Shown here in pieces: positions 63,867-64,000 of a stretch of DNA of 64,000 bases. This DNA is from Amorphochlora amoebiformis (lineage: Eukaryota > Cercozoa > Chlorarachniophyceae), in contig BAAHQB010000127.1 in the NCBI GenBank assembly GCA_054601695.1, positions 310,001 through 374,000 on the forward strand, written 5' to 3'. A model generated the notes under the pieces. That model did no database searches. It worked only from the letters and a program-made list of their open reading frames with translations, and was not told the origin of the DNA. Position numbers and translations under genes: made by a program. Numbering within the stretch: the stretch's first letter is position 1; every line of letters begins with the position of its first letter.

Positions 63867-64000
63867 TATATTTATACAAAGCCAGAGTATCCAGCAACCA
63901 GGTGGCCTAACCACGGCCGTTACTCTCCGTACTGCGTCTTAAAATGTACCTTACCCTAACCCTAACCCAAACCCTAACCATAACCCTAACCCTAACCCTA
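63496..64000 (+). other. 3' flank of SLC35F6: TA sequence, a possible exon and CCCTAA repeats
   Basis: TA microsatellite to about 63870. An island at 63882-63957 reads, after an AAAG acceptor, PEYPATRWPNHGRYSPYCVL on the plus strand; a minus-strand reading is also open. CCCTAA repeats follow to the window edge. Their orientation is wrong for a right-hand chromosome end, so this is another interstitial array. Confidence 0.4.

Noticed and set aside
63951-64000. Chromosome-end telomere at the right edge
   Set aside because: CCCTAA on the plus strand at a right end is the wrong orientation, and similar arrays are interstitial throughout.

Overview
This window is nuclear DNA from a very intron-dense eukaryote, probably a unicellular alga or other protist. 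The splice borders are spliceosomal (mostly GT-AG, commonly GTATAT...TATAG), the interstitial telomere repeats are TTAGGG-type, and there are no bacterial gene signals. About three quarters of the sequence is (TA)n and relatives, so the many long Tyr/Ile open frames are artefacts. I could not name the organism. A SirB-type sirohydrochlorin chelatase with a Ser/Arg-rich N-terminal extension suggests a plastid, but that is inference.

I read the genes by finding non-TA islands with splice borders and chaining them in phase. Three genes are identified with confidence. A sirohydrochlorin ferrochelatase (SirB/CbiX) lies on the minus strand at 10613-16352. An ethanolamine kinase lies on the plus strand at 17118-28768 (17 exons, 526 aa in my model). 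An SLC35F6-like EamA/drug-metabolite transporter lies on the plus strand at 49943-63495 (20 exons, 370 aa, about the length of the human protein). Four other models are phase-consistent but unrecognised: the 3' part of a plus-strand gene (684-3246), a 160-aa plus-strand gene (4274-10214), a 14-plus-exon minus-strand gene (29820-41060) and a 123-aa minus-strand gene (41692-48318).

Layout: unknown A1 > unknown A2 > < SirB | EK > < unknown C < unknown E | SLC35F6 >. TA arrays, telomere-type arrays, GA/CT tracts and satellites sit almost entirely inside introns. The intergenic stretches (3247-4273, 10215-10612, 16620-17117, 28769-29819, 48319-49560) are nearly free of TA. The divergent intergenic regions upstream of the kinase and of gene E both carry clusters of a GTCAC motif.

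The most striking signal is exon debris. About twenty exons are accompanied by truncated copies of themselves embedded in the TA of the adjoining introns. Copies of an exon's 5' part (keeping the acceptor) always lie upstream of the intact exon, and copies of its 3' part (keeping the donor) always lie downstream, on both strands. In SirB, the exon encoding the metal-binding His-Gly-Ser motif is amplified within a telomere-repeat array in both orientations. I know of no described system with this polarity rule.
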